DNA of 38,899 bases from Candidatus Mediterraneibacter intestinavium (GTDB lineage Bacteria > Bacillota > Clostridia > Lachnospirales > Lachnospiraceae), in NCBI GenBank assembly GCA_019119205.1, contig DWXK01000099.1, positions 1 through 38,899 on the forward strand. The letters run 5' to 3'. The stretch's first letter is position 1. Each line of letters opens with the position of its first letter. Below, one piece after another: positions 1 through 7,444 of this stretch. Both the position numbers and the translations under genes were made by a program. Under the pieces are notes generated by a model that saw only the letters and a program-made list of their open reading frames with translations, had not been told where the DNA came from and did no database searches.

Positions 1-405
1 GAGGGTTACAATTTAGACGATTTATATGATCGGTACTATGAATTGATGTATGAACTTGCGCAAAGCAATCTGTTTTCCGGATTGGCTCATCCGAATTCTT
101 TGCAATGCTTTGGAGCATATCCGACAGGCGATTATGAGACTGAATACGATAGAATTGCACGAGCATTAAAAGAAAACAATATGCATATTGAAGAAAGCAG
201 TGGATTGGCAATAAACTACGGGGATACTGAACTGGGAATGAATGAAAGCATGCTAAGGGCTATGATATCCAGGAATGTCCGAATATTAACTGCCTCAGAT
301 GCCCATACTCCGCAAAATGTTGGAAAAAAGATATATGAAATGAATGATCTGATATCCAAGGCTGAACAAGAATACGCAGAATTTGATGGTGCATTAAAAT
401 TGTAA
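1..405 (+). CDS. PHP-domain histidinol-phosphatase-like protein, 3' part
   Basis: The reading frame is open from base 1, so the 5' part lies outside the window; 134 residues are visible. The segment SGLAHPNS followed later by LTASDAH matches the C-terminal metal-binding histidine motifs of the PHP phosphoesterase superfamily (histidinol phosphatase HisK type), metal-dependent cytoplasmic hydrolases. The substrate cannot be told from this fragment. The gene looks clearly richer in A+T than the genes after it, with codons such as ATA, TTA and AAT common, so it may have a different history. The TAA stop overlaps the -35 box of the next gene's promoter. Confidence 0.75.
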   Translation, partial: EGYNLDDLYDRYYELMYELAQSNLFSGLAHPNSLQCFGAYPTGDYETEYDRIARALKENNMHIEESSGLAINYGDTELGMNESMLRAMISRNVRILTASDAHTPQNVGKKIYEMNDLISKAEQEYAEFDGALKL

Positions 406-428
406 TAGAAATGTATTTGCAGTATAAT
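400..428 (+). promoter_or_regulatory. Sigma-A type promoter for the hydrolase gene
   Basis: TTGTAA at 400-405 and a perfect TATAAT at 423-428 are separated by 17 bases. The -35 box overlaps the stop codon of the preceding gene. It would drive the alpha/beta hydrolase and probably the methyltransferase behind it. Confidence 0.75.
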
Positions 429-493
429 TGCAACATAAGATATCAAAAAATGTTTGTAAAAAGCAGGAAGGATTGACCAGGGAGAAAGATCAC

Positions 494-1216
494 ATGAGTA
501 AAGATACGGATATTAAACTTCATTACATTGAAAAAGGTACCGGTTCTCCGCTTATCCTTCTCCACGGAAACGGGGAGGACAGCGGATATTTTGTCCACCA
601 GATAGATTATTTTTCAAAAGACCACTGTGTGATCGCGCTGGATACGAGGGGACACGGGAAATCTCCGCGAGGGGAGAAGCCTTTCACGATCCGGCAGTTT
701 GCCGAGGACCTGCATGATCTTATGGACGAGCAGGAGATCGCAAAAGCGGATCTCCTCGGCTTTTCGGACGGAGGGAACATTGCTCTGGTGTTCGCCCTGA
801 AATATCCGGAGCGGGTGGACAGGCTTATCCTGAACGGGGCGAACCTGTACAGCGCGGGAGTGAAGCCTTCTGTCCAGATCCCGATCATCCTGGGATATCA
901 TGCTGCGTCACTGCTTGCGGGGAAAAGCGAAAAGGCGCGCAAAAACGCAGAGATGCTGGGACTTATGGTCAATGACCCGGATCTGGATCCGGAGGAGATT
1001 TCCGAAAACAGTGATCCGGATTTCCTGAGGATCCCCAAACTGGTGATCGCGGGAAACAGGGACATGATAAAGGACGAGCATACAAGACTGATCTATGCCA
1101 GCCTGCCAAATGCACAGATCCGAGTGATGAAGGGAAGTCACTTTATCGCGAAGGAAGATCCGGAGGAATTCAACCGGATCGTGGAAGAGTTCCTGAAGCA
1201 GGAGAGACAGTGTTAA
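494..1216 (+). CDS. Alpha/beta hydrolase
   Basis: 240 residues with the alpha/beta-hydrolase fold signature: oxyanion segment LLHGNG near residues 22-26, nucleophile elbow GFSDGG with Ser91, probable acid Asp190 (IAGNRD) and His216 (KGSHF). It is a soluble cytoplasmic esterase/hydrolase of unknown substrate; the family covers lipases, lactonases and C-C hydrolases. The ATG at 494 is chosen over an upstream TTG at 428 because GGGAG lies nine bases before it and the conserved domain begins directly afterwards. The stop lies 86 bases before the methyltransferase start, so the two may be cotranscribed. Confidence 0.85.
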   Translation: MSKDTDIKLHYIEKGTGSPLILLHGNGEDSGYFVHQIDYFSKDHCVIALDTRGHGKSPRGEKPFTIRQFAEDLHDLMDEQEIAKADLLGFSDGGNIALVFALKYPERVDRLILNGANLYSAGVKPSVQIPIILGYHAASLLAGKSEKARKNAEMLGLMVNDPDLDPEEISENSDPDFLRIPKLVIAGNRDMIKDEHTRLIYASLPNAQIRVMKGSHFIAKEDPEEFNRIVEEFLKQERQC

Positions 1217-1302
1217 GTTCAGGAACTGACCGCCGATCGCCGGCTGGTCCCGCAGGGGATTTTTTCAGAGACGGAACAAAGCAGTTAGAAGGAGGGAAAA
1301 GG

Positions 1303-1812
1303 ATGCGTTACACATACCATTACGATTCACCGCTGGGCGGGATCACACTGGCTTCTGATGGGGAAGGGCTTACCGGATTGTGGTTTGACGGACAGAAATA
1401 CTTCGGCGCGGGGCTTGAAGCGGATCATGAAGAGATGGGACAGGGCGGAGAGATCCTTCCGGTGTTTGAAGAGACGGCAAAGTGGCTGGATATCTATTTC
1501 GAGGGACGGGAACCGGACTTTACGCCAAGGCTCCATCTGCAGGGGAGCCCGTTCCGGATGGAGGTCTGGGACATCCTGTTAAAGATCCCATATGGGAAGA
1601 CCATGACCTACAAGGAGATCGCGGGAGAGATCGCCGGGCGGCGGGGGATCACTTCCATGTCAGCCCAGGCGGTGGGCGGAGCGGTCGGGCACAATCCGGT
1701 CTCGATCATCGTTCCCTGCCACCGGATACTGGGGACAGACGGAAGCCTCACCGGATATGCGGGAGGAGTGGAGAAAAAGAGGAGCCTTCTCGCTCTGGAG
1801 CGTGGGGAATAA
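1303..1812 (+). CDS. ogt: Methylated-DNA-[protein]-cysteine S-methyltransferase
   Basis: 169 residues. It repairs O6-alkylguanine (and O4-alkylthymine) by irreversible transfer of the alkyl group to its own cysteine. The acceptor motif IIVPCHRI places this at Cys139. Upstream, the helix-turn-helix region with GKTMTYKEIA and AVGGAVGHNP is typical of the family, as is an N-terminal RNase H-like domain beginning MRYTYHYDSPLGG. The ATG at 1303 has a GGAGGG box seven bases upstream; the open frame continues to 1210, but the added residues are not family-like. Length is normal for Ogt. It is convergent with the kinase gene at 1991-2788. Confidence 0.93.
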   Translation: MRYTYHYDSPLGGITLASDGEGLTGLWFDGQKYFGAGLEADHEEMGQGGEILPVFEETAKWLDIYFEGREPDFTPRLHLQGSPFRMEVWDILLKIPYGKTMTYKEIAGEIAGRRGITSMSAQAVGGAVGHNPVSIIVPCHRILGTDGSLTGYAGGVEKKRSLLALERGE

Positions 1813-1902
1813 ATCACCGGAAGTGACAGAAAGCACATTCCGGGATCGTTAGCGGCCGCCAGGGTCTCGGACAAGCCGGGACTTTGAATCGTCGCCGTTA
1901 CA

Positions 1903-1942
1903 AAGAAGAGGCCGTGCAAAGAGTTATGCGCGGCCTCTTCTT
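1903..1942. terminator. Bidirectional terminator-like hairpin between ogt and proB
   Basis: A perfect 12-bp inverted repeat, AAGAAGAGGCCG (1903-1914) and CGGCCTCTTCTT (1931-1942), lies between two convergent genes. The 3' arm ends in a pyrimidine-rich stretch on either strand, but no long T-run follows. The rest of 1813-1990 shows no gene. Confidence 0.65.
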
Positions 1943-1990
1943 CTGCAGGAGAGTCCTTTGGACGCCCTAACGGGGATGACTTCGGGATAC

Positions 1991-2788
1991 CTACATTTTC
2001 CCGGTAAACAGTGTCCCGGCTTTTCCGCCTTTTACGATATCATAGAGCGCCTCGGGGCGCTTTCCGTTCGTGACGATGGTGTCGATCCCGTTTGATGTGG
2101 CGAGCTGGGCTGCCTGGAGCTTGGTGCGCATCCCGCCCGTACCTCTGCGGCTCCCGGCTCCTCCTGCCAGGGAGTAGACGCTCTCGTCGATGTGATCGAT
2201 CTGCTCGATCAGCTGTGCATTGGGATGGAGACGGGGATCGCTGTCGTAGAATCCGTCGATATCGGACAGGATCACCAGCCTTTTTGCACGGCAGAGGACT
2301 GCGACAACGGAAGAGAGCATGTCATTGTCTCCGAAGAGCCGGTCCTCTGATTCGATCTCTGTGTAGCTGACAGAGTCATTCTCATTGACGATGGGGATGA
2401 CGCCCATTTCCAGGAGGGCGTTGAAGGTGTTGGTCAGATTCTCCTTTTTTTCTTCCTGTTCAATGTCCTCCGCGTTCAGAAGGATCTGAGCCACAGTCTT
2501 GTCGTAATCTCCGAAAAATTTATCATACAGATACATCAGGCTGCACTGTCCGACCGCGGCGGCAGCCTGTTTCATCCTCATGCTGTCCGGTCTGGAATGC
2601 ATGTTCAGTTTGTTCCTGCCCACGGCGATGGCGCCGGAGGATACGAGGATCACTTCGTATCCCATGTTATGGATATCTGCCAGCGTGCAGACGAGACGGT
2701 CTGTGGCGCGCAGGTCGCTCTTTCCCGAGTCGTTTGTCAGGGTGGATGTCCCTACTTTTACTACGATCCTGTTATTGTAAAGTCCCAT
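1991..2788 (-). CDS. proB: Glutamate 5-kinase
   Basis: 265 residues. It phosphorylates L-glutamate to glutamyl 5-phosphate, the first step of proline synthesis. The amino-acid kinase fold shows in the N-terminal VVKVGTSTLTN, LVSSGAIAVGRNKL, PIVNENDSVS, and the nucleotide-binding LSDIDGFYDSDP and GTGGMRTKLQAA. The C-terminal PUA domain of the ~370-residue E. coli type is absent, as in shorter clostridial forms. The ATG at 2788 has AAGGAGA eight bases upstream. No proA follows it, so glutamyl-phosphate reductase must be encoded elsewhere. No T-box features such as TGGNACCGCG were seen in its leader. Confidence 0.92.
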   Translation of the reverse strand: MGLYNNRIVVKVGTSTLTNDSGKSDLRATDRLVCTLADIHNMGYEVILVSSGAIAVGRNKLNMHSRPDSMRMKQAAAAVGQCSLMYLYDKFFGDYDKTVAQILLNAEDIEQEEKKENLTNTFNALLEMGVIPIVNENDSVSYTEIESEDRLFGDNDMLSSVVAVLCRAKRLVILSDIDGFYDSDPRLHPNAQLIEQIDHIDESVYSLAGGAGSRRGTGGMRTKLQAAQLATSNGIDTIVTNGKRPEALYDIVKGGKAGTLFTGKM

Positions 2789-2904
2789 GATCTTCTCCTT
2801 GTCATCTGTTTTTTGAGCACACAGCAGCAATCCGGCCTCTCCTCAAATGAGTGAGGTGTGTACCATAATCTCAAAGGCATCAGGCGCACAGACGGAATTA
2901 CTGC

Positions 2905-2933
2905 TTGATTCACTCACTGTGATATCGTATCAT
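2905..2933 (+). promoter_or_regulatory. Probable promoter of the LysR gene
   Basis: TTGATT (2905-2910) and TATCAT (2928-2933) are separated by 17 bases and point toward the LysR gene. The start codon lies about 110 bases downstream. Confidence 0.5.
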
Positions 2934-2956
2934 AGACTTGTGGATTACAAAAGCGA

Positions 2957-2973
2957 ATATTTATCATAAATAT
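2957..2973. promoter_or_regulatory. Candidate LysR-type operator
   Basis: A perfect interrupted palindrome, ATATTTA-TCA-TAAATAT, lies between the probable promoter and the LysR start codon. A short A+T-rich dyad of this size fits a LysR-type box and would suit autoregulation. No binding evidence exists. Confidence 0.4.
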
Positions 2974-3041
2974 CATGAGAAAAATGAATGGATGATAAAT
3001 CTGATGAGTTGTTTCAATGTGAAGGAAGGAGAGTGCAGGGA

Positions 3042-3911
3042 ATGGATATGAATCTTCAGAAATATATGGCGTTTGTAAAGACAGTAGAGTACGGGAGCTT
3101 TACAAAGGCTGCCGAAATATTGAACTATTCCCAGTCCGGGATCAGCCGGATGATCCACGACCTGGAACAGGAGTGGAAGGTGACCCTTCTGGAGAGAGGA
3201 CGGGGCGGGGTCAGCCTGACCAGCGACGGGATGAAACTGCTTCCCTATGCGGAGAACGTGTGCCGGGAATATGAGAAACTGCAGGTGCAGGTGGAAGAAC
3301 TGAACGGGCTGAAGTCCGGGCTGATCCGGATCGGGACATTTTCCAGCGTGGCGTCTCAGTGGCTGCCCAATATGATCCGGGAGTTTCAGAAGGATTACCC
3401 GAATATCGATTATGAACTCCTGCTGGGGGATTACAGTGAGATCGAGGAGTGGATCCTGGAAGGAAGAGTGGACTGCGGGTTTTTGCGGCTCCCGGTTCAT
3501 GCGGAACTGGAGACGATCTTCCTGGAGCAGGACCGGCTGATGGTGGTCCTGCCGGAGGGGCACCGGCTTGCAGGGTGTGACAGATTCCCTGTGAACGCCC
3601 TCGTTGAGGAACCTTTCATGCTCCTGGAGAAAGGGGCAAGGGCGGAAGTCTCGGAAATCTTTGAGCGGTGCGGACTGACGCCGAAGGTGCATTTCACCAC
3701 ATGGGACGACTATGCGATCATGGCGATGGTGGAGAGCGGTCTGGGGATCAGCATCCTGCCGGAACTGATCCTGAAGCGCATTCCCTACCGGATCATCGTG
3801 AAAGAACTGGAGATCCCCGCGTACAGGAGCATCGGTGTCGCGCTGAAAGAGAAGAAGAGCGCCTCGCTGGCGGTCAAAAGGTTTCTGGAGTATCTGGATT
3901 ACAGGCAGTGA
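3042..3911 (+). CDS. LysR-family transcriptional regulator
   Basis: 289 residues. The N-terminal winged helix-turn-helix (about residues 5-62) contains FVKTVEYGSFTKAAEIL and SQSGISRMIHDLE; the rest is a periplasmic-binding-protein-like effector domain beginning around IRIGTFSSVASQWLP. Such proteins usually respond to a small metabolite and control a neighbouring gene. The dicarboxylate/amino-acid symporter 168 bases downstream on the same strand is the obvious candidate target. ATG at 3042 is preferred to 2988 because GAAGGAGAG precedes it and the domain starts there. The effector is unknown. Confidence 0.9.
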   Translation: MDMNLQKYMAFVKTVEYGSFTKAAEILNYSQSGISRMIHDLEQEWKVTLLERGRGGVSLTSDGMKLLPYAENVCREYEKLQVQVEELNGLKSGLIRIGTFSSVASQWLPNMIREFQKDYPNIDYELLLGDYSEIEEWILEGRVDCGFLRLPVHAELETIFLEQDRLMVVLPEGHRLAGCDRFPVNALVEEPFMLLEKGARAEVSEIFERCGLTPKVHFTTWDDYAIMAMVESGLGISILPELILKRIPYRIIVKELEIPAYRSIGVALKEKKSASLAVKRFLEYLDYRQ

Positions 3912-3948
3912 ACTTCTGCGTAAGCGTTCAAATGGAAAAAAACAGTTC

Positions 3949-3977
3949 TTGCCAGAAGAGGGGATATCGATTATACT
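3949..3977 (+). promoter_or_regulatory. Promoter of the symporter gene
   Basis: TTGCCA (3949-3954) and TATACT (3972-3977) with a 17-base spacer lie between the LysR stop and the symporter start, so the transporter can be transcribed independently of its presumed regulator. Confidence 0.65.
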
Positions 3978-4079
3978 GGGGAGGTATTTTTTTCGCAGAC
4001 CGAAGTATGCTAAAGGGGAAATTTACTTTGGGCGGAAAGAAATGAGATATAAAAATAAATTCAGAAGAGAGGATGTTAT

Positions 4080-5297
4080 ATGAAGAAAATATTCAGCAGC
4101 CTTCCGTTCCGTCTTCTTGTCGGAGTTGTGGCCGGGATCATCGCGGGGCAGCTCGCAGGAATGGAGTCGGCCGGGGCAGTCGGCACAGCCGTGATGAATG
4201 TCGTTGTGACTGTGAGATTTATACTATCGGAACTGATCAATTTCTGCGTGCCGCTGATCATCATCGGCTTTATCGCGCCTTCGATCACGAGACTGGGGCG
4301 CAGTGCTTCCAGGATGCTGGAGGTCGCGCTGTTCTGCGCATACACTTCGTCCCTGCTGGCAGCGCTCCTTTCCATGGCGGCAGGATACGGGATCATTCCA
4401 CACCTGTCCATCGTGTCTGAAGTGGAGGGGTTAAAAGAACTGCCGGAGATCGTATTCCAGCTTGAGATCCCGGAGATCATGTCGGTCATGAGCGCGCTGG
4501 TGCTGTCCGTACTCCTGGGGCTTGCGTGTACATGGACGAAAGCCGAGACCATGACAAACCTGCTCGAGGAATTCCAGAAGATCGTGCTGGAGATCGTCAC
4601 GAGGGTGGTGATCCCGCTCCTTCCGGTGTTTATCGGATTTACGTTCTGCGCTCTCTCCTATGAGGGCACGATCACAAAACAGCTTCCGGTCTTTATCCAG
4701 GTCGTCCTGATCGTGATCGTGGGACACTATCTCTGGATGGCAGTGCTCTATATCGCAGCGGGGATCTACTCAAAGAGCAATCCTCTGAATGTGGTGAAGA
4801 ATTACGGACCGGCATATATCACAGCCATCGGGACCATGTCCTCCGCGGCGACTCTTGCGGTGGCGCTGCGCTGCGCGAAGAAGTCCACTCCGCCGCTGCG
4901 GGATGATATGGTAGACTTCGGGATCCCGCTGTTTGCCAATATCCATCTCTGTGGTTCAGTGCTGACGGAAGTGTTTTTTGTGATGACAGTATCAAAGATC
5001 CTTTATGGAAATCTGCCCTCACCTGGAACAATGGTCCTGTTCTGTGTCCTGCTCGGCGTGTTCGCCATCGGGGCGCCGGGGGTTCCGGGAGGCACCGTCA
5101 TGGCGTCTCTGGGACTGATCACAGGCGTACTTGGGTTCGACGGGACAGGGACTGCCCTGATGCTCACGATCTTTGCCCTCCAGGACAGCTTCGGCACGGC
5201 GTGCAACATCACCGGAGACGGTGCGCTGACCCTGATCCTGTCCGGGTATGCGAAGAAGCATAAGATCGAGGAACAGAATCTGAAGATAGAATTATAG
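4080..5297 (+). CDS. Dicarboxylate/amino acid:cation symporter (DAACS family)
   Basis: 405 residues with multiple hydrophobic segments. The segment GTMSSAATLAVAL resembles the serine-rich re-entrant loop of the glutamate/aspartate/serine symporter family (GltP, DctA, SstT), and GAPGVPGGTVMASLG plus TACNITGDGALTLI match the second re-entrant loop and the Asp-rich last transmembrane segment that bind substrate and Na+/H+. It should import an amino acid or C4-dicarboxylate with Na+ or H+ across the cell membrane. The ATG at 4080 is preceded by AGAGAGGATG. Length is at the short end for the family. Substrate cannot be decided from sequence alone. Confidence 0.85.
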   Translation: MKKIFSSLPFRLLVGVVAGIIAGQLAGMESAGAVGTAVMNVVVTVRFILSELINFCVPLIIIGFIAPSITRLGRSASRMLEVALFCAYTSSLLAALLSMAAGYGIIPHLSIVSEVEGLKELPEIVFQLEIPEIMSVMSALVLSVLLGLACTWTKAETMTNLLEEFQKIVLEIVTRVVIPLLPVFIGFTFCALSYEGTITKQLPVFIQVVLIVIVGHYLWMAVLYIAAGIYSKSNPLNVVKNYGPAYITAIGTMSSAATLAVALRCAKKSTPPLRDDMVDFGIPLFANIHLCGSVLTEVFFVMTVSKILYGNLPSPGTMVLFCVLLGVFAIGAPGVPGGTVMASLGLITGVLGFDGTGTALMLTIFALQDSFGTACNITGDGALTLILSGYAKKHKIEEQNLKIEL

Positions 5298-5321
5298 AGA
5301 TATAGGACTGGATAAAGAGAC

Positions 5322-5507
5322 GTCCCCGGGGAGGGTGTCATATCGCAAAACCGTTCCGCTTTACCTCAAAGATTCGAATGGATGTAACGGCGGGAGCAAA
5401 ATGTTCGTTCACAGGAACTCCATTTGACTCCGCCTAACATCCAGAACGAATGCTTTTCGGAACGCTCTCACTTAATGTTTTGCTCACATGACACCCTCCC
5501 CGGGGAC
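5322..5507 (-). repeat. Family 1 structured element, copy 1
   Basis: The ends are a perfect 20-bp inverted repeat, GTCCCCGGGGAGGGTGTCAT (5322-5341) and its complement (5488-5507). Outside it GGATAA (5310-5315) pairs with TTATCC (5513-5518). Inside, read on the minus strand, come a GCAAAAC...GTTTTGC pair, a GGATGT/ACATCC pair (5380-5385 with 5437-5442), a GGCGGGAG/CTCCGCC pair and a GTTC-4-GAAC hairpin (5407-5418). Copy 2 shares the order of helices and the single-stranded blocks but has different bases in several helices. It could be a structured RNA gene, a hairpin-type miniature mobile element, or both. Confidence 0.8.
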
Positions 5508-5652
5508 TCGTCTTATCCATGCCGGAAGAACGTCAATTTCTGAGGATATATTCCGGGTGGAATATAAACAAGATGGCAGTAGAGTTGTTTCTGGAGAGGA
5601 TTTCTGATCGGAAACACCTTCTGTGGGTAGCCTTCCGTTATAGAGAAAGTAA

Positions 5653-5833
5653 GTCCCCGGAGGGAAATCCTGCAAGCAAAACATCAAGTGAGAGCATTCC
5701 GAAAAGCATCGGTTCTGTTTGTTGATCAAAGGATATGGAGTGCCTTTGCACGAACATATTCTTTGGTGCTACAAACATTCCGATCTTTGAGGTAAAGCGG
5801 AACGGTTTTGCGGCAGGATTCCCCTCCGGGGAC
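5653..5833 (+). repeat. Family 1 structured element, copy 2
   Basis: The ends pair over 21 bases (5653-5673 with 5813-5833, one mismatch), sharing outer GTCCCCGG with copy 1 but with different inner bases. Inner helices are GCAAAAC/GTTTTGC (5676-5682, 5805-5811), GTTTGT/ACAAAC (5717-5722, 5771-5776), ATCAAAG/CTTTGGT (5725-5731, 5761-5767) and the hairpin GTGC-CTTT-GCAC (5740-5751). Blocks such as AAGTGAGAGC and ATCTTTGAGGTAAAGCGG are shared with copy 1. GCCTTTTTGTC follows directly and could act as a terminator tail. The two copies lie in opposite orientation with their 5' ends facing. Confidence 0.8.
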
Positions 5834-5856
5834 GCCTTTTTGTCTATACGTAAATC

Positions 5857-7155
5857 TTACCGGAACTTCGCATTAGGATAGATCTCTTTCATCTTCTCAT
5901 CATCAAAATTCGTATCGATGATCTGTTCCCAGCCGCTCCCGGCAGGAGGACCTCCCGCTCTCTGGTCATAGCGGATCAGGGCGACGGCAGAGACTATCAT
6001 ATTGGCGGACATGAACACGATCAGGATCCAGGAGGCGATGTACCCGGTCATTTTCGGGATCTTCTCGATCCACTTTGAGACATGGGGATACAGTCCCTTG
6101 ATCCAGACGACCGCAGCGATCCCCCAGAAGAAGCAGTAGAGGAGATTGACCCTGCCGCCCAGATTGAAGGGGATCTCACTGTAATCCCAGAATACCTGCC
6201 CGAACACAAGTTCTCCCATAACGCTGCACATATATTCATAGGCTCCGCCCAGGAGCGTGCCAATGAGAAAAATATGACGGTCGGGTTTGTCCCTGTCTTT
6301 ATAGAGCAGAACCGTGGCAAGTACGATGGCGAAGCCCCATACGATACTGAACGGTCCCCACACAAGGCTGCTCCTGCTCATCCACACGCCGGCAGTGATC
6401 CGGCAGAAGATGGTCTCTGTGAAGTCTCCCAGGAGGGAACCGATCAGAAAGAGCCAGAAAAGCTTGTAGAATCCGCATCCTTCTGCGAAGCGGCCCTCTT
6501 TCAGGATCTCTTCCGCGCGCTCCTGGATGAGGGGGTATGCTTTTGTCATACGCCGTTCCACATAACCGATCACAGCGCGGGAAGCGCGGAAGAGCATGAC
6601 AGTGAACTTTCTGTGCTCTCGGCCGGAAGGCCCCTTGCCGTGCTGGAGATGGAGAACGGCGGTAAAAGATACCAGAGTGTCCAGTGCCAGATAGATCACA
6701 AGTCCCCACACGATAATGCTGCGCAGAGGTTCCGGGATCAGGCTGTACAGGAAGAAGAAGTATGTATTCCCATAGCGCAGCGCAGCAACACCGAGAACTG
6801 CCCAGAGCAGAGTGTACTGCAGACAGATATATCCGTCAAAATTCCACTTCTTACCAGAATAATCCCACCACTTATGATGGTTCAGCCGTTCCAGGACCTT
6901 TCCGGTGATCCATTCGATCACAGTCGCCTGGATCCCGCAGCCGATGAAAAGAAAGAAGGGGCTGTCCATCAGTTCGGAGAGAGTGACCTCCATGATGACA
7001 ACGGAGACTCCGTAGATGAGACAGAAGGGACCGGTGGAAAACCCACGGTTGGTAAATCTTTTGTTCTTGATCGTTCCGACCATTGCCTCGATGACCCATC
7101 CGATAAACGAATATACGAGGAGCAGCCAGAACAGTTCTGTAAACGTATACTCCAT
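5857..7155 (-). CDS. Two-domain CmpB-like (ABC_trans_CmpB) membrane protein
   Basis: 432 residues, mostly hydrophobic. Two tandem copies of the putative ABC-transporter type IV (PF06541-like) domain can be seen: the first with YSFIGWVIEAMVG and NRGFSTGPFCLIYG (residues about 12-50), the second from about residue 230 with LIGSLLGDFTETIF, LVWGPFSIVWG and YEYMCSVMGELVFG. The family is common in clostridia; its function has not been established and no partner ATPase is adjacent. The start is placed at the ATG at 7155 because the first domain begins there, although the upstream AAAGGAAAAG box is distant and weak. The 3' end faces the family 1 elements. Confidence 0.75.
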   Translation of the reverse strand: MEYTFTELFWLLLVYSFIGWVIEAMVGTIKNKRFTNRGFSTGPFCLIYGVSVVIMEVTLSELMDSPFFLFIGCGIQATVIEWITGKVLERLNHHKWWDYSGKKWNFDGYICLQYTLLWAVLGVAALRYGNTYFFFLYSLIPEPLRSIIVWGLVIYLALDTLVSFTAVLHLQHGKGPSGREHRKFTVMLFRASRAVIGYVERRMTKAYPLIQERAEEILKEGRFAEGCGFYKLFWLFLIGSLLGDFTETIFCRITAGVWMSRSSLVWGPFSIVWGFAIVLATVLLYKDRDKPDRHIFLIGTLLGGAYEYMCSVMGELVFGQVFWDYSEIPFNLGGRVNLLYCFFWGIAAVVWIKGLYPHVSKWIEKIPKMTGYIASWILIVFMSANMIVSAVALIRYDQRAGGPPAGSGWEQIIDTNFDDEKMKEIYPNAKFR

Positions 7156-7235
7156 GTTTTTTCTTTTGTATCTTTTCCTTTCTTTTTGATATATAGAAGG
7201 TATGATATCATATTGACGGCGAAAATGGAAGCAGC

Positions 7236-7320
7236 TTCAAAGCGGCGGTGTATAGGTGTTCAAAGCGGCGGATATAAAGCGGTTCAAAGCGGCAGATTGA
7301 AGCTGTATGCAAAGCAGCGG
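7236..7320. repeat. Short periodic repeats of TTCAAAGCGGCGG
   Basis: Copies start at 7236 and 7259 (both TTCAAAGCGGCGG), 7283 (TTCAAAGCGGCAG) and 7308 (TGCAAAGCAGCGG), so spacing is 23, 24 and 25 bases. They lie in the space between the divergent CmpB-like and PhoH genes, next to TATGATATCATA (7201-7212). They may be binding sites for a regulator, or a small decaying tandem repeat. A related ATCAAAGCGGCAG occurs at 26234-26246. Confidence 0.65.
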
Positions 7321-7373
7321 ACTCAGGCAGTATGGCCGGACTGTCACCTTTTTACCTATATTTAACATTTCTC

Positions 7374-7403
7374 TTACCCCATCACGCGCGACTTTATTAT
7401 AAA
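7374..7403 (+). promoter_or_regulatory. Possible promoter of the PhoH gene
   Basis: TTACCC (7374-7379) and TATAAA (7398-7403) with an 18-base spacer precede the PhoH start by about 42 bases, in an A+T-rich stretch. Confidence 0.4.
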
Positions 7404-7444
7404 ATAAAATTGCTTACAAATTTAAGAAGCTGAGAGGAAACCAT

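Larger units (their letters stand above)
5298..5856. other. 559-base non-coding stretch between convergent genes
   Basis: No credible gene is present. It holds two inverted copies of a structured ~180 bp element (family 1, at 5322-5507 and 5653-5833) separated by 145 bases with no recognised content. The two flanking genes are convergent and end at its borders. Confidence 0.8.

Noticed and set aside
2789..3000. Proline T-box leader before proB
   Set aside because: No TGGNACCGCG-like antiterminator bulge and no suitable specifier hairpin seen.
5298..5856. Insertion sequence or CRISPR array
   Set aside because: No transposase frame, and the repeats are two inverted structured units rather than short regular direct repeats with spacers.
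6082..7365. Rightward 427-codon open frame opposite the CmpB-like gene
   Set aside because: It reads antisense to a membrane protein with recognisable domains, has no family-like motifs and no ribosome binding site.
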